The position numbers and the translations under genes are program-made. From the NCBI GenBank assembly GCA_951799445.1, contig OX637294.1, forward strand, positions 24,949,452-25,013,451: 64,000 bases of DNA, written 5' to 3'. Shown piece after piece: positions 45,451-58,700 of the stretch; the first letter of the stretch is position 1; each line of letters starts with the position of its first letter. Under the pieces are notes generated by a model. It did no database searches, was not told the origin of the DNA, and was given only the letters and a program-made list of their open reading frames with translations. Source of the DNA: Pseudisothecium myosuroides. Its lineage: Eukaryota; Streptophyta; Bryopsida; Hypnales; Lembophyllaceae.

Positions 45451-47472
45451 TATCCATTGAAAGCTTTTCTTCCTTATGCTTTAATGTAAAATTTTGTCCA
45501 CATTCACTAAATTTTTTGGACCTTCACTAAATAATTTCCAAAACTTCAATCATTTTTATTCTCTAAATTTCCAAATTTTATTCTATTTTTCTATTTCTCA
45601 TCCAAGATCTCCGCTCACTATTTCTTGCTCGCTGCTCCCTGCTCCGCACTCGCTTCCCTAGCAACGTTGCAGTCTTTCTAAAGGCTGAAGTTCAAAATAT
45701 ATTGGTGGTTAAATAATAGTATCAATTGTCTCTCTCTACTATTGAATCGTTGAATTAAATTTTTCTTCTATTAAATCTTTTTTGTTCGCTAATTGAAAAT
45801 AGATGTCTATAACTTTTTACACGAGTAATCATCGTTTCAGTATACTACCTTTATCATTTTTGAAGTGCAAATTTTTACTACTTTTAAGTTGTAAGTCAAT
45901 TTTAATAAATGTTAAATTTTTTTTTTTCTTAAAATTGAAAGAGAAATTTGACTAATGAGGCTTAAAGGGACTCAACTTATTATATTTAGATGTTAGTTTA
46001 AACTTAGAGTTTTGAGGTTATCACCATCATTTCTAATTAAAGGATTTAAATATCAATATTATTCCTAAGACCATTTCATTTACAATTAGAAACCTTTTAT
46101 TTGTGATAACTTGCTAAATTTTTGGATTTTCATGGATGTAGCGTATGGATTTCATTTATTATTAATATTCGATATCCAACTGTAATCTTCACAATACTAT
46201 TTCTTTTAAGGAGGTAGAAACTTTTTTCCTTCTACTACAATTTTTTTAAAGTCACATTGTTTAGGACCTATTTTTAAGATCAGAATGCTCTAAGACTATG
46301 ACTATGGGGCTCAAGCTTAAATTCCAATCACAAATTCAACAGATGAGACCTCTACAAACCACTCTAAAATACACTTTTGCAATTTTTGAGGTGTCTAAAT
46401 CTATTGCACATACACCCTTGTGCTCAATAGCATCTTTTTTAAGAAATAAATGAGGAAAAAAAGCTCCTAGAGAAGCTAGAGAAAAAAACTCCCAAGACCC
46501 AAGTACCACAAAATCAAGTCTATGCCATTCTTCAAGAATAATTGCATGTTTGGGAATATCATATTTATAAAAAAAAAAAAAAGTGTGAACAATTACGTGT
46601 ATGGTCAATACAATTGGCTAAATGCAAGAATATTAAAATTCAATGTTATTAATAAACCAAGTGTTTAGGAGATATAATAAAATATATAAAATTTATGTAA
46701 TTAAACTCAAAAGTATAAAAAGAAATTAATTTTTTTAATATAATTAATTTTAAATTATAATATTTTTTTAAAAATAAAAATATAATTATATTAGTTGATT
46801 TAAAAATTATAATTTAAATAATGAATAATTTAAAATTAATTTTTAGTCTTGTTATAACATAAGTTTTGGTCTTATGTATTTTTGTTGGTTACTATCTAAT
46901 TTTAATATATTTGCAACGATGCAATGACATTTAGATGTTGAATGTCAATTGTAAAAATGCAGTAAAGTAAAAAGATTACATATAATAAAAGATAATCTAT
47001 CTAAATTTCAAGTAAAAATATAAAATGTCTAATTTTGAAATGAAGAATTTTTAATAAAATGATCAGAATTTAATAATAATATCATATTTTAAGACAAAAT
47101 TTCATATATTTAAAAAATGAAGTTTATTTATCAATAAAAAATTATTGTCGAGGTATAATAAATATAGTGAAAAAACACTTCACAAAGTATAACTCAGTAA
47201 AAACATACTTTAAAAAAGGCTTTTCTATTCTAAGCTCTTTTTGAAATATCTTCATATATGGAATTACTTACTAATATATATTATTATATTTCTAATATGT
47301 ATTATTATTTGTGCAATGAAAAATCCTATTCATTTCTATATGATCAAAATTTATGCTGCTACGAATTTTTTTAAAATTGATCATTATTAATAACTTTCTA
47401 TCAAATAAATTAAAAAAAGACATTAAGTAAGAAATGAAAAAAGACATATTAGGAATCCATAAATACACATTG
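45451..47472. other. AT-rich intergenic DNA without a gene
   Basis: Very AT-rich, most extremely at 46660-47300. No recognisable element ends or frames. Confidence 0.5.
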
Positions 47473-48345
47473 ACTAATGCCACCGCTAATTTGTTATAAT
47501 GAATAAAGTAAATGTATGTTTATAAATACTCTGTCGACGTCATCAGAAATTTGGATTAAGTTGATCCCTCATGAATCTCTTTGTACCTTTATACTTCATT
47601 CCTCCAGTTACGTACCTCCTTTCTGTAGAACATTTTTACTTTTGGATGCCTTGCCATTATTGGTGCATGCTCCTCTAAATCTTACAACTCCACAAAGGCA
47701 TGTTAGTTGGAGGAGGGCAAATTCAGAGAGCAAGTTTAAGAAGCTCCGTTGTTCGGGTTAACAAAAAAACTGAAAATCAAGAAAAAAAACATGGGTTCCG
47801 AGTTAGGGATCTAGTTGAACAGTCAAGCGAGTTATTCATTCAATGAGCCCGCCGCTCTAGGTTCCTCGTGCTCATGTCTCAATGAAAAAGTGTTGATGCT
47901 TTTTTCAGGTAGTACAATTACATTTCATGGTCCCATGTTCTAATATCATTATGTTAGCCAACTCTATGTCAAGTGAAGTTTTAGTAAACTTTCTACGGGA
48001 GGAGACATTATAATGTGATCAAGATTGTGTCTGCATAATTATCCTCTCCTACTAGTGCCGGTTGTGCCGTCGCTAATCTGTTATAATGAATCAAGTCAAT
48101 GTGTGTTTATAAATGTTCTATCAACGTTGTTAGAAATTCCAAGATTTTATCCCGCATGAATCTTCACGTGTCGTTCTTGTACTTCGTTCATCGGTCGTAT
48201 ACCTCCTTTCCGTAGAATAATTCCATCTTTGGATGCCTTGCCATCATTGGTGCATGCTCCTCCAAGTTCCTACAGCTCCAAAGGAGTGTTAGTTGGGGGA
48301 CAAGTAAACGAGTTTAGAAAGCAAAAGCATGAACTCCAGTGTTCG
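47473..48345. repeat. two direct copies of a 290-bp repeat, 585 bp apart
   Basis: Copies at about 47473-47758 and 48058-48345 share 'CGCTAAT.TGTTATAATGAAT', 'TTTATAAAT', 'GTACCTCCTTTC.GTAGAA', 'TTTGGATGCCTTGCCAT.ATT' and 'GGTGCATGCTCCTC'. A short third piece ('AAAGTCAATGTGTGTTTAT') is at about 49110. Probably pieces of a dispersed repeat or LTR; no coding. Confidence 0.65.
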
Positions 48346-49695
48346 CGCGAAGGGCCAGTGGTGGTGGTGGACTAGTGGTGCAATTCTCGAGAGAAATCTA
48401 AAACAAATGCTGACCAATTTGTTACAGTCGATATTATATGCAGATATGAATTCCGAGCATGTGAACAACGTGACTCCTTTCTCAACGTTCGTGAAAACAT
48501 TGTAGCTCACTTAGGTCATTTAATTGCCTACTTTTCATGGATCCGAACATGTACATGATTGTTGCTGCCTTCAAAATGTCATACTTGATACTTTGATACT
48601 TTGATATTTAAAACCAGTAGTGCACAAATCCTTCTCATGAAAAGGGTATAAAGAAGACCAACTCTGCGTCGTTGTCAGTGCATCCTTCTAAGTTGTAATC
48701 GTTCAATGTCATTTATTTAGTCGTTCAATGCCATTCAACTTCTCATTTTCTCAGGAGTGTAGATAACTTCAACCCTCAGATTATAAGTTTAGATGGAAGA
48801 AGTTTATGAAATTACAGGTTGGAGAAAATCTGTTTTTATTAACTTTTACATAAAGTGATTGTGGATGATCGAGGCAGCGATCGTAGGCAATTTTAAGGCT
48901 GTGTCTGGTATTCTCCCATCCATATGATCTCAATGGCCCAACTTTTCACAATGATTCCACCCATTCTAACAGACAACATACAAACTTGTGTAGGTTGGGG
49001 TGACGCAGTCGTTTTGAACAACAAGACTGCCAATTTACAATCGAAATGGCTTTCCAATGCCAAAAGTGTGACGATCTTCCGACGTTCCCAATACATACAC
49101 AGCTCAGGAATAAAGTCAATGTGTGTTTATGAATGTTTATATGTGTTTATTAGAAATTTTAAATTAAAAAAAAAAACATTAAGTAAGAAAAGTCCATTAA
49201 ATAGGCAAATGGTTAGACGTGAAGAAATTGGAAATAAAATGCTATATGAAGAAAATTTTATAAAGAATGAATTGAAAATTAAAAACGCAAATACAAAAAA
49301 TACAAAATTATTTAGTAGAATTAGAACAATTATTAGAACATTAATATTGTGAAAGACACTTTAAAATAGCAAAAAGATAGTAAATTAGTGAGATTTACAG
49401 TCTAGTAGTGCGATTTTCCATAATTTAGTGCAAATTTCAGTAGATTAGTGTAGGGATGTAATTTTAATGGATGAATTCCTAAATTATTGGCTCTTACGGT
49501 GGGAGACTAGGATTAGAAGCTCTTTTTTTTTTTTTTTTCTTTTCTCTCTTGATGCATGTATTTGGAAAACAATTTCTTGTAAATTGTGGACGTTTTAGGG
49601 ATGGATTGCTAATGATTAGGGTCGGGAAAGACTAGGAACAATTTGTCAAGTAGGTCTCACCGTTTATGAAAAAAAATGAGTGAAAAGTGTATTTT
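48346..49695. other. intergenic, nothing supported
   Basis: A plus frame of 142 codons (48924-49352) becomes Lys/Asn-rich and AT-driven after residue 75 and has no domain. Treated as chance or relic. Confidence 0.4.
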
Positions 49696-49729
49696 TTGGA
49701 GGTTAAATGAGAAAGTGCTTGAAATTGAG

Positions 49730-50290
49730 GGGAAAACTTTGAATGAGATCCAAACCACAAGCAATAGCGGAAGTATGGCAACTTGGATGGAGCTGAAAAT
49801 TGGTGGAAAGATACACCTTGAATTTAGCTTTCCAAAAAGCTTAGACTTGACTCATTTGAAGCGTGGACGAGACAAGGGCAACCAATTTTGTGCGAGGTGG
49901 GTCTACTGCCGCTGAAATTGGAAAAAACAACTTTGAGAAAGCAGATTGGGAGTTTCACAAGGATTCTGCAACTGAAATTTGGTAAACACATGAAAAGCCA
50001 TGTGAGGCTTTCAAAATTTTTAGCCTTAAGTTGTTTGGACAAAGATTGAGGCAATGGTGGCTATTTTTGTGAAAGAAGGTCTGTTGCCGCTGCAATTAGG
50101 AGAGGCGACTTTGAAGAAGCATATTGAGAGCATCACAAGGATTCTACAGCTGAAATTTGGTAAGCAAAGATGAGGTCAAGTCAGGCTTCCAACAAGCCTA
50201 GTCTTAGACTATTTGAACAATAGTTGAAGATAATGGGGGCCATTCTAGTGAGAGGTGGTCTGCTGCCACAATTGTCATGATTGGTGGCCC
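49730..50290 (-). repeat. 178-bp tandem repeat array, opposite orientation
   Basis: The phrase 'GGTCT.CTGCCGCTG.AATT' returns at about 49903, 50081 and 50260, again a period of 178-179. Read on the minus strand, the units carry 'TAAGCTTTTTGGAAAGCTAA' and 'CCA.TTTTCAGCTCCA', which align with 'TAGCTTTTTGGAAAGCTAA' at about 40937 in the other array. So both arrays belong to one old satellite family. Confidence 0.65.
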
Positions 50291-53200
50291 TTGTTTGGTT
50301 TCTTTTTTATGGATACTCTACTTGAATAACATGCTGAATTTACTGTAATGCTAATTACAATCTATTTTGATCTTACAATAATAGTTGAGTGGTCCCAATT
50401 GGCATGTATAGAGTTCTTGTTGGGGGGAAATTAAGACACAATTTTGCATGATTGGATGCCTAAAAAAGAATGCATGATTGAGAAGTTTCATTTTTCAGAT
50501 TTTGGGATAAGTGCGGAAGCGCTGTCTAAATGGAGCAAAAATTAGGATTTGTAGATTAAGTGATCAAAACAAAGGGACCATTCTAATTGTTTAAAAAAAC
50601 GTGAATGTTGTAATATTGAATTTAGAACACTAACTTGGAGTATAAACGGGGGGCAATGCATGTAAATCACTAAATTGGGTTGTTTTGGTGAGATGAGGTA
50701 TGCTATGATTAGTTTTTAGGGTGCAATTTAGCTCATTTAAGGTCCAAATTGGGCGTTTTTATTGTGATTTTAATTATGGAGGTTATTTTATCCTTCCAAA
50801 ATATGTGTTGAGATGATTTAAGGAATTAAGGGCACATAATTAGGTGATTTGGGGTGTTGCCATCTTTTCACCTAAGGTTGTTTAATTAAAAATTGACCAA
50901 AAAACAAACAAACAAACATTTAGGAGTCCATTGCTTGGAAGGCGGACCAAATTACTATCCTATACACTCCCTATTGATCCAACTCTAAGGAGTTTTTTTG
51001 CCTTGCGGTGGAAAAATCTCATAGTGGGAATATAATTTTTTTTTCGATTGGTGCTCAGGAACAAGAGTTATGCCCAAATAAGCTCAAAAAAAAGGTTAGC
51101 AAAAAGCATTTTAAAAAATAATTATTTTTCTAGATTAAATTTTTGTCTACATGAAAAGCTTTGATTCATTTCATTTATAAAAATAATGTGAAAGTTATGA
51201 ATAATTTTGTGTCTTGGGCAAATTAAGCATTTTATTGAAAAAATAAGTTTTAGGATTCATTTTTGAATACAATTTTACAATACTTAAAAAAAAATTCCAC
51301 ATAATTTAATTTGCTTGTTAGAATAATCTCATCATTGGGATTAATGCGTTATAATTCCATCTTAGAGATATTAATAATTTAGATTTTCCTTCTATCTTGT
51401 ACCTACTTCTACTTAACAATTTTCTTAAAATGAAATTTAAATATTTATTTAAATATTTATTTCCTAGACCCTCAACTTGATTCCCCACCATAATAATATA
51501 TAAAACTCAAAACTCTGTGGTATAAAAAATTTAAATTATGAAGGTTCACAGTCAAATAATCTAATCCTGCAATGTGCAAAAAGACTTACTTTTTTCACTT
51601 TAAACACAAATATCTTGCAATTTATGTGGTCAAAAAATTTGAAATTTACTCCATAAATTTTCATACTAGGTAGGTATAAGATTCTATGGTTAGATGTGCA
51701 AAAAAATAATTTTCAAATTTTATTTTTCTTTGCAATAGAAATGGCAATTTTGAGTGTTTTTTGGTCAAAAAAAGGCCTTGATTTTGTAGGAGTTAATAAG
51801 TATGATGTCTCCAATTTGTGGTTAAAAAAATGATTCAACTTCAAGAAATAAAATCAAACAACGCTTTTATTTTTCAAAATACCTTTCACAAATCACAACA
51901 AATAATTTTTAAATTATTTATAAATTTCAAAAATATATTTTATTGAAATCAAATTAAAAAAGTACAATCATAGAAGTTAAAAACTTAACACCGTTATCAA
52001 GCCACAAAAAAAAAATGCAAGAGAAGTCATAGCCAATGTTCTAAATCTTAACACTATAATCTTCAATTATAAAAATAGATGAAGAAAGTGAACCTTTTAT
52101 CGATCTTCCATTTAATTGCACATTCTCAATGACTCTAATATTATCCAAATGTTGAAAAGTAAAGATAAAAAATCTTTTAAACCTTTGAACAAAACTTTTA
52201 TTGAGTGCCTCGACTAAATATAATATTTCAAATTTGAATGTTTATACATGTATAAATCACAACATATTAAAAATTTATTTGAATACAAAATAATAATAAA
52301 ATTTGTATATTATAAAATATTTTTAAAATATTTATTTAAAAATAAAATAAACTAGCCTAGGCTCTTCAAAAAGTGTGAAGGAGTAATAAAGACTCTGCTT
52401 TGACCTCATTTCAATATTGTATGTTCTCAAAACGCCTGTCAACTCTTCAATAAATCTTCAAATTTGCTGAAATTGGCGAATCTTGTTGTTTCAGATACCT
52501 CTAGATGTCGGAGTGTCTTAAAATTTGTTGATGCTTGATTTTAGTATAAAAGAACTATACTGATTTTTTGTGAGATTTTACCACCACCTGAGCAATTTCT
52601 AGGAATTTTCCATCAATGGTTTTAGCAATAGTTTGTTCAAAAGAGAATCTTCTAAAAGTCAGAAGATTTCGAATTTTTTTATGGAACCTCTCATCAAATT
52701 CCATAAAAGACGTGCATGCTCATATTTTTATTCTGTACTTTCAAAGAAGCAAAATAAAATCCCACTATCTTCTTTAACTATTGGTCAACAAGAAATCTTT
52801 TACATGAAAAAAACCTTGGCAAATCAATTTCATCGTTGAGTTCTTAGCGTGATTTCAACCTTAGGACACCTAAATTTTATAATAGATGCCATCCACTAGT
52901 CCATCTTGAATTCGTAAAACTTGCAGGCTAATAATTGAAGTCTCCATTATTTTTTGAACAAGTAAGAAATTAAAACTTTTTTGTGGGAATCGACTTAGGG
53001 ATCTCATTGAGGTTTGTTTGAAACATTTTAGGTAGAGTGAATCACATATACGGTAGATTTAGACAATTTAAGAGGTATTCACTAAGTATTCATACCTTCT
53101 ACTATTTCTATGTTTCTAAACTATAAACATTCATGATTTTAGATTATTTTACATATTACACTCTATTTTGGACCAAATATTATATTAGCATGTAATATAC

Positions 53201-54980
53201 TTATTTTGATTAAAAAATTTGGGGGGGGATTATCGCACATTAAACTTAGCTTAAATTGTAAAAATTAAAAAAATTAAAAATTAAAAAAACAAAACAAAAA
53301 ACACAATGAGTTCCAAGTGACAAATTAGGAGCTCACATATAGGCTTCTTTTCTCCCTCTTGAACACCATTGTGATGAACATATAGAAATTTTATTTGTAA
53401 TAATCTTTTATTTGGAGAATGAAAAAATTGTCCTACAAGTCTTTTCAAATTAGCCTTACAAAGCTTTGCAAAGTTTGTATTCAATGCCACATACAATACC
53501 AAAGGTATTGCCCATATTTCTTGGGCACGACATACATATTGCAAATTGTTGGAAGACGGTGCACCTTCCAATTTTAGATTGAAGGTGTTTTTCCACCATT
53601 TTGTATAGTCATATTTTCTTGCATATTTGCTACTCTTCAATACCTAAAACTAGTCACAATAATCATTTCAAACTATGTTTGTTTACAAAAGTTATAAGTT
53701 GAAGTTAGGAATGAATTATTTGGAGTGTTGTGGTATTTGTGGAAAGTGTCATAAAATCATTATTTTTTATTTGAATTTTTACAAAGGCAGAAGTTGCTAT
53801 GAATCAATACTTAGAAGGAAAAGAAAAGAACACTAAAAACTAAATTCATATGCAAAAATTATGTGACCTTGAAGATCACCTTGATTTTAGAGAGTCTCCA
53901 CAATTTTACAAGAGAGCTGCTTTCATTTCAAGGCATCCCTAGGAATAGTGAATCTCAGCATCCTTTTGGAAAAAGTGTCTCATGAGTACATCTAATGGGC
54001 CCAACAAGTTTCATGCAAAAATATCAATTATTGTAGAAGTTATAGCCATTCAACTAAATGTTGGTTTTGTTGGCAGCATCTTCAATGGGAGGGCTGGGAG
54101 TGTCAAGAACAACATTAGGAACTAGCTTCTTGATTTAGAAGGTACCTTGTGCCTTAGTAGAGTGTCTCCCATTATTTAGACAAAGGATGGAGAGAATGCA
54201 TGGTAGTGTTCATAGTTGTGAGCAATTTTACCTAGTTTTGAGATCTAAGAAGTTGTACTTAAACATTTTCTTTGAAAACGATCCCAATGAAAAAAAAAGC
54301 ATTTTCTTAATTTTCATAGTTGAAAATTTGAGCATGCAAGGGATGATTTGGAACTATTTGCAATTTCTACTTATCAAGTGTAAAAGCCAAAAAAAATGCA
54401 TTTCAACAATTGTAAAGTGGATTGTATAATGAATATGATAACTTTTCATGTCAAATTAAGGTTTTTGATAGTGCATTTCAATGTGCTAAAAATATTTGTA
54501 GTTGTTCATGTCACCTCCAATTCCCAAAAACTTTTATATGCAAATTTTCAAAACATTGTCAAGAAGGGTAACATACTAAAAATAAGAAACACACACATTT
54601 TTCTTGTTATTATCTCACAACTCCTATGCAATTTTGCACTCAAAATTCGTACGCATACTAATAAGGAGGCTCTTTAAACATATAAACAGTTAGATTTTGA
54701 AAAAAAAACAATTTGCTTCATTGGGGATGACTGTAAGCTCATGCTCTTTTCTCATAGGAAAAACACAATTGGAAAGGTTTGGGCCATTTAGGGGTTTAAC
54801 ATGCAAACAGAATGATCTTGCACACAAGCATGCTAAGAACTAAAGTAGAGGCATCAGTATATAATTGATATCTAGTCAGGAGATAGACTTAACAGTACTT
54901 CGAGTAGCCAGAAAGGATCCAGATGGTACTTCCAGACAGAAAATTGCCGGGGTGATCACGCAGGAACGGGAGCCACCCAA
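50291..54980. other. AT-rich intergenic DNA, no gene
   Basis: Short Lys/Phe-rich frames only. The longest (53281-53640, minus, 119 codons) contains YTKWWKNTFNLKLEG but no known domain and may be a transposon relic. A G run of nine at 53220 is notable only as a sequencing-sensitive spot. Confidence 0.45.
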
Positions 54981-54982
54981 GT

Positions 54983-55789
54983 CCACCCAAGTCGTAAGCA
55001 ACATCAATACTCAAAGTTCCCAGCAAACTCCAAAAACCTCAGAAGAATGGCAGAAAAATTCAGGTTTTCAATTGTACAATGGAATGGAACTCTTTCCAAA
55101 GAAGAAATGCACCCGGCAAATAAAATATCACCGTCAATTCTACAGCTTCAGGTGTACAGCAGGAGTCATCTACTTGCAGCTTCTCACATCATCAAGGATC
55201 TTGTGCACTAGGGCCGCGAAACTATGTAGAGGGTTCACACCAAGTGTTCGAACAAAACAAAATTCCTGCTGTTGGTTGCCAAGACCACTCAGACACCCAT
55301 TTTCAACAATGGTGCCCATCGGCGCAAGATGCAGATCAAGCTAACCTCGACCAGGCTTCTGCCCCATAGACTCCACCACCACTCAATGTGAACACCCACC
55401 ACTGTTCAAGCCATATGCCACACTCCAGTGGTGGTGACGTCGAACGAAATAAGTATACAAGGTGCAATACATGTGAGCGGGATGCACATGCGCCAGCACT
55501 TCCCTCGAGACTGAGAAAAATCACGTCCAACTCACACACATGGATTCAACACCTCGAGAAACGCAGGCGGTGGTTTTCAGATTCCAGCTCTCGCACGCGT
55601 AGAAGGGCCACCTGGTGCAAATAAAAGGCCTATTATTAAGCTGAAAATCGTACAGTCGCATAGCAGTGACAGCTCAACTCCATAGCCATCAAGCTAAAAA
55701 AAGAAGTCGAACAGACGATTCCAGGAACTTCCAAACTACATACGTCACTCGTTCCAAAACATTTGGAGCATGATTTCTTCGTTCAAGTG
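54983..55789 (-). other. 3' flank / probable 3' UTR of MORC copy B
   Basis: Matches 9842-10674 with scattered substitutions and short indels. No conserved minus-strand reading frame. Confidence 0.45.
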
Positions 55790-58700
55790 CTATAATTCAT
55801 TGACTTCCTTGAAACGTCCTAAATGATTTCGTTTCGACTCCTACAAATGGCCGAGGCCACTTCGGACCATTTCAGCACTTCAAAACTTCCTACAAAACAA
55901 TACCACCAGAAAGAGAATGGGCAGAAAGCTAATCTTGCTACAATCAAATACAAACAGAGGCCACCAAAACTGACCTTCAGCTTCTTTCTCATCTCTTCAT
56001 CGTCACTTTCGCGAAGGAGGCGCTCCTCCTCCAAGGCATGGTGAAGGCTGTCCCGATCTCGAACACATTTCTCCAGATTTCGCCTAAAAACCGCCTGTTG
56101 CTGCTCTAAATCCAGAAGCTGCTCCAGCCATACGAACAAGATCAGCTATCCCGTGTCTATGTTTCATCATATCCACAAGTAAACGAAACAGAGAATATCG
56201 GTCCAACCCAAGAAAGAAACACTACATACCAATTATATGGGCAAGACGATTTACCTGAGTCTCTAATTTACGATTCCGGTCAATTTCAAACATGAGACTC
56301 TGCTCACTCTGTTCCTCCAACCTACGGCATCTGCAGGCAACGCACAGGGAAAAAATGTCACGCACAGTCTTATGACTAATGGACTCAAACAGGGACCGAG
56401 GGAGACCATGTCTTAACCGTCAGTTTCGTTACATTGGCGATATCCCATTACTATGGCGGGGTTCAGACCGCGTGGCCTCAAACCAAAATCTATACCCGTA
56501 CTAGTTTTGGGCAAGAAATTAGACCATTGTGAAGATACATGTCACAATTATTCGTTTCTGGAATATCGCCGAAGTAACAAAATAGACGTTCTTTCAGCAT
56601 TCCACTGCAAGACAGAAAGAGAGGATACAACTCGAAAAAGATTCTACGGCAGCATCCATGTAGCGAAGAGATGGAACACTTTCGGATAGTAACCTTTCTC
56701 GAATTTGATCATTCTCATCTTTGAGTTGCTTCAATATCTCCAGTTCCACGGAGGCCCTATGTCCATTCGAAGAGGCCGGACGCTGCTGTTGCCCCTGGGG
56801 AGGATGAGAAACCTCGGCAGCAGCAGCCCTCCTCACGAACTGAACCACACAGCACAACTAAGATTAGTGCCATTGAAACAGACAGCATTGGGTCGACACA
56901 CTCTACGGTGAACATGATAACATAGGACCCCAACGCAGCAGAAGAAATAAAAAGAACACCAGATACAGAACTCTAAGATGAACAGAACCCTGCTCACAAA
57001 ATGTACCATTCTGCCAAGATCTTCCAACGATTTCCGGCTAGGAGCAGTCTCCTTGGGACCAGGCTCATTACCCTGAAAGAAACGTAGTTCAGCAGAGAAC
57101 ACATTAAACACGTCTAATCACACATGATCTTGCAAATAGCGCTCACAATGGTAATAGGCAAGATTTTGCTGCCCGTTGCAAAGATCACGATTAAGTAAAC
57201 ACACTGCAAATCGGAAACTATGGAAGTGGTGAGAGAACCTTGGCAACGCAGGTGCCGTTGGTCAGTGACCCACTTCTAGATATAGCAGGAGCAGGTTCCA
57301 TTTCCAGTCGTAACCTTCCTAATGTACCCTCTCCATAAGTTCGCAAAACCCCTCCACCCTTCCGTCCTTCACTCATCGAGTTGGACGGCAAAGAGAGGCG
57401 CAGTTCTGCGTGAGGGTCTGATATTGGAGATGACATGGTTGAACCTTGACCCCTATTCATAACGCCCTCTGGACAGCAAGAACATTCATCAATAAGAAAA
57501 CGTACAAACAAACATATGTATGATCGCACGCACTGCAACGCAAACACGGGGACAACCATGAATTCCACATCGAAGACTCACAGTCCAAAGAGAGAATAAT
57601 ACAAGAAAGGTCCATGACAAACAACAAACATCTCGAAACAAATGCCTAGGGTTTCAGGACTACTATGCGGAAAAATCCGTGTTTCGAAATAGTCGGGTAT
57701 GCAACATTCGGATGCCGTTACGACAGCGAGAAACTACTACTTCTTGAAGTGCTCGAAGGGAAAATAGACACACCTCCAGGTAGAGGAGCAGGCGGGATAA
57801 TCTTCTTCTTACTCTTTTTGCTCACATAGCCCACTTTATGACAATTATTGCCCCTGCAAGGAACCACGTCTAGGGGTATTAGAAATTACAACATCGCAGT
57901 GCGAAGGGTCTGAGAAAGAGTTTATGAACGTGGACAGGAGCAAAGGAATAAAGAAACGAACCAGTAGTTCTTCTGCATCTGCAACAAGCGAGACTCTAAT
58001 CGCGACAGCACTGTAGTACGCTCAAACCCTTGCTTGTCATGAGCAGGTTCCACAAAGTTCGCCTCGAGCACCCCTGCAAGAAAGAAGAGTCCAAGGTCAC
58101 GTCAAGAACAATAACCCAGCTCCTACCAATGATCCCAGTCTATCTACATGGGAATTGCACCCTTGTCACGAGCAACTCACGCGGCGTGCAACGAGTCGGA
58201 AACAAAAACGTCACCAATCTCAGGCCCTGTGATCCTTTGTGAAGTCAAGTAATTGCAAAGGAATCCGAACTGTGCAAAGGCCTCTGTATGAATAGGTCTC
58301 AGCAAGGTTCTCCCTAGATTATATATACATAACTAGAAGAACAATTTGAAAGTGTCAACCTTATGCAGCAATTCTTTAAGCAATCCACAGTTTGGGTGTG
58401 GTCAATCGATTGAATAGAAAGCATTTCCATAATTCAACCCTCGCAATGCTCTAATTCACATGTCTAGATTCACGTAATAAAGTTGAATGATGCAGGCTTC
58501 ACCGAAGTCTCAAGAAAAGACGAACGGATTCTGCTGGATTTTCAATCATAGATGTTCAGTAATAAGCTCATCGCAACATTTGGCGAAGTTGAACAAGAAA
58601 GAAATGGGCTGACCTATAATGCCTCGACCATCGCTGCCAGTGCAATTCCAAATTTTCCAAAATGGCTGCGAAAAAAAAGAAAAGGTAGACATTAGCTGTC

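Noticed and set aside
48924..49352. 142-codon plus-strand frame
   Set aside because: The C-terminal half is Lys/Asn/Ile-rich from AT-rich DNA and there is no motif or exon context.
54865..55344. 159-codon plus-strand frame across the left duplication breakpoint
   Set aside because: It spans the junction between unrelated flank and the MORC 3' flank and is not preserved in copy A.
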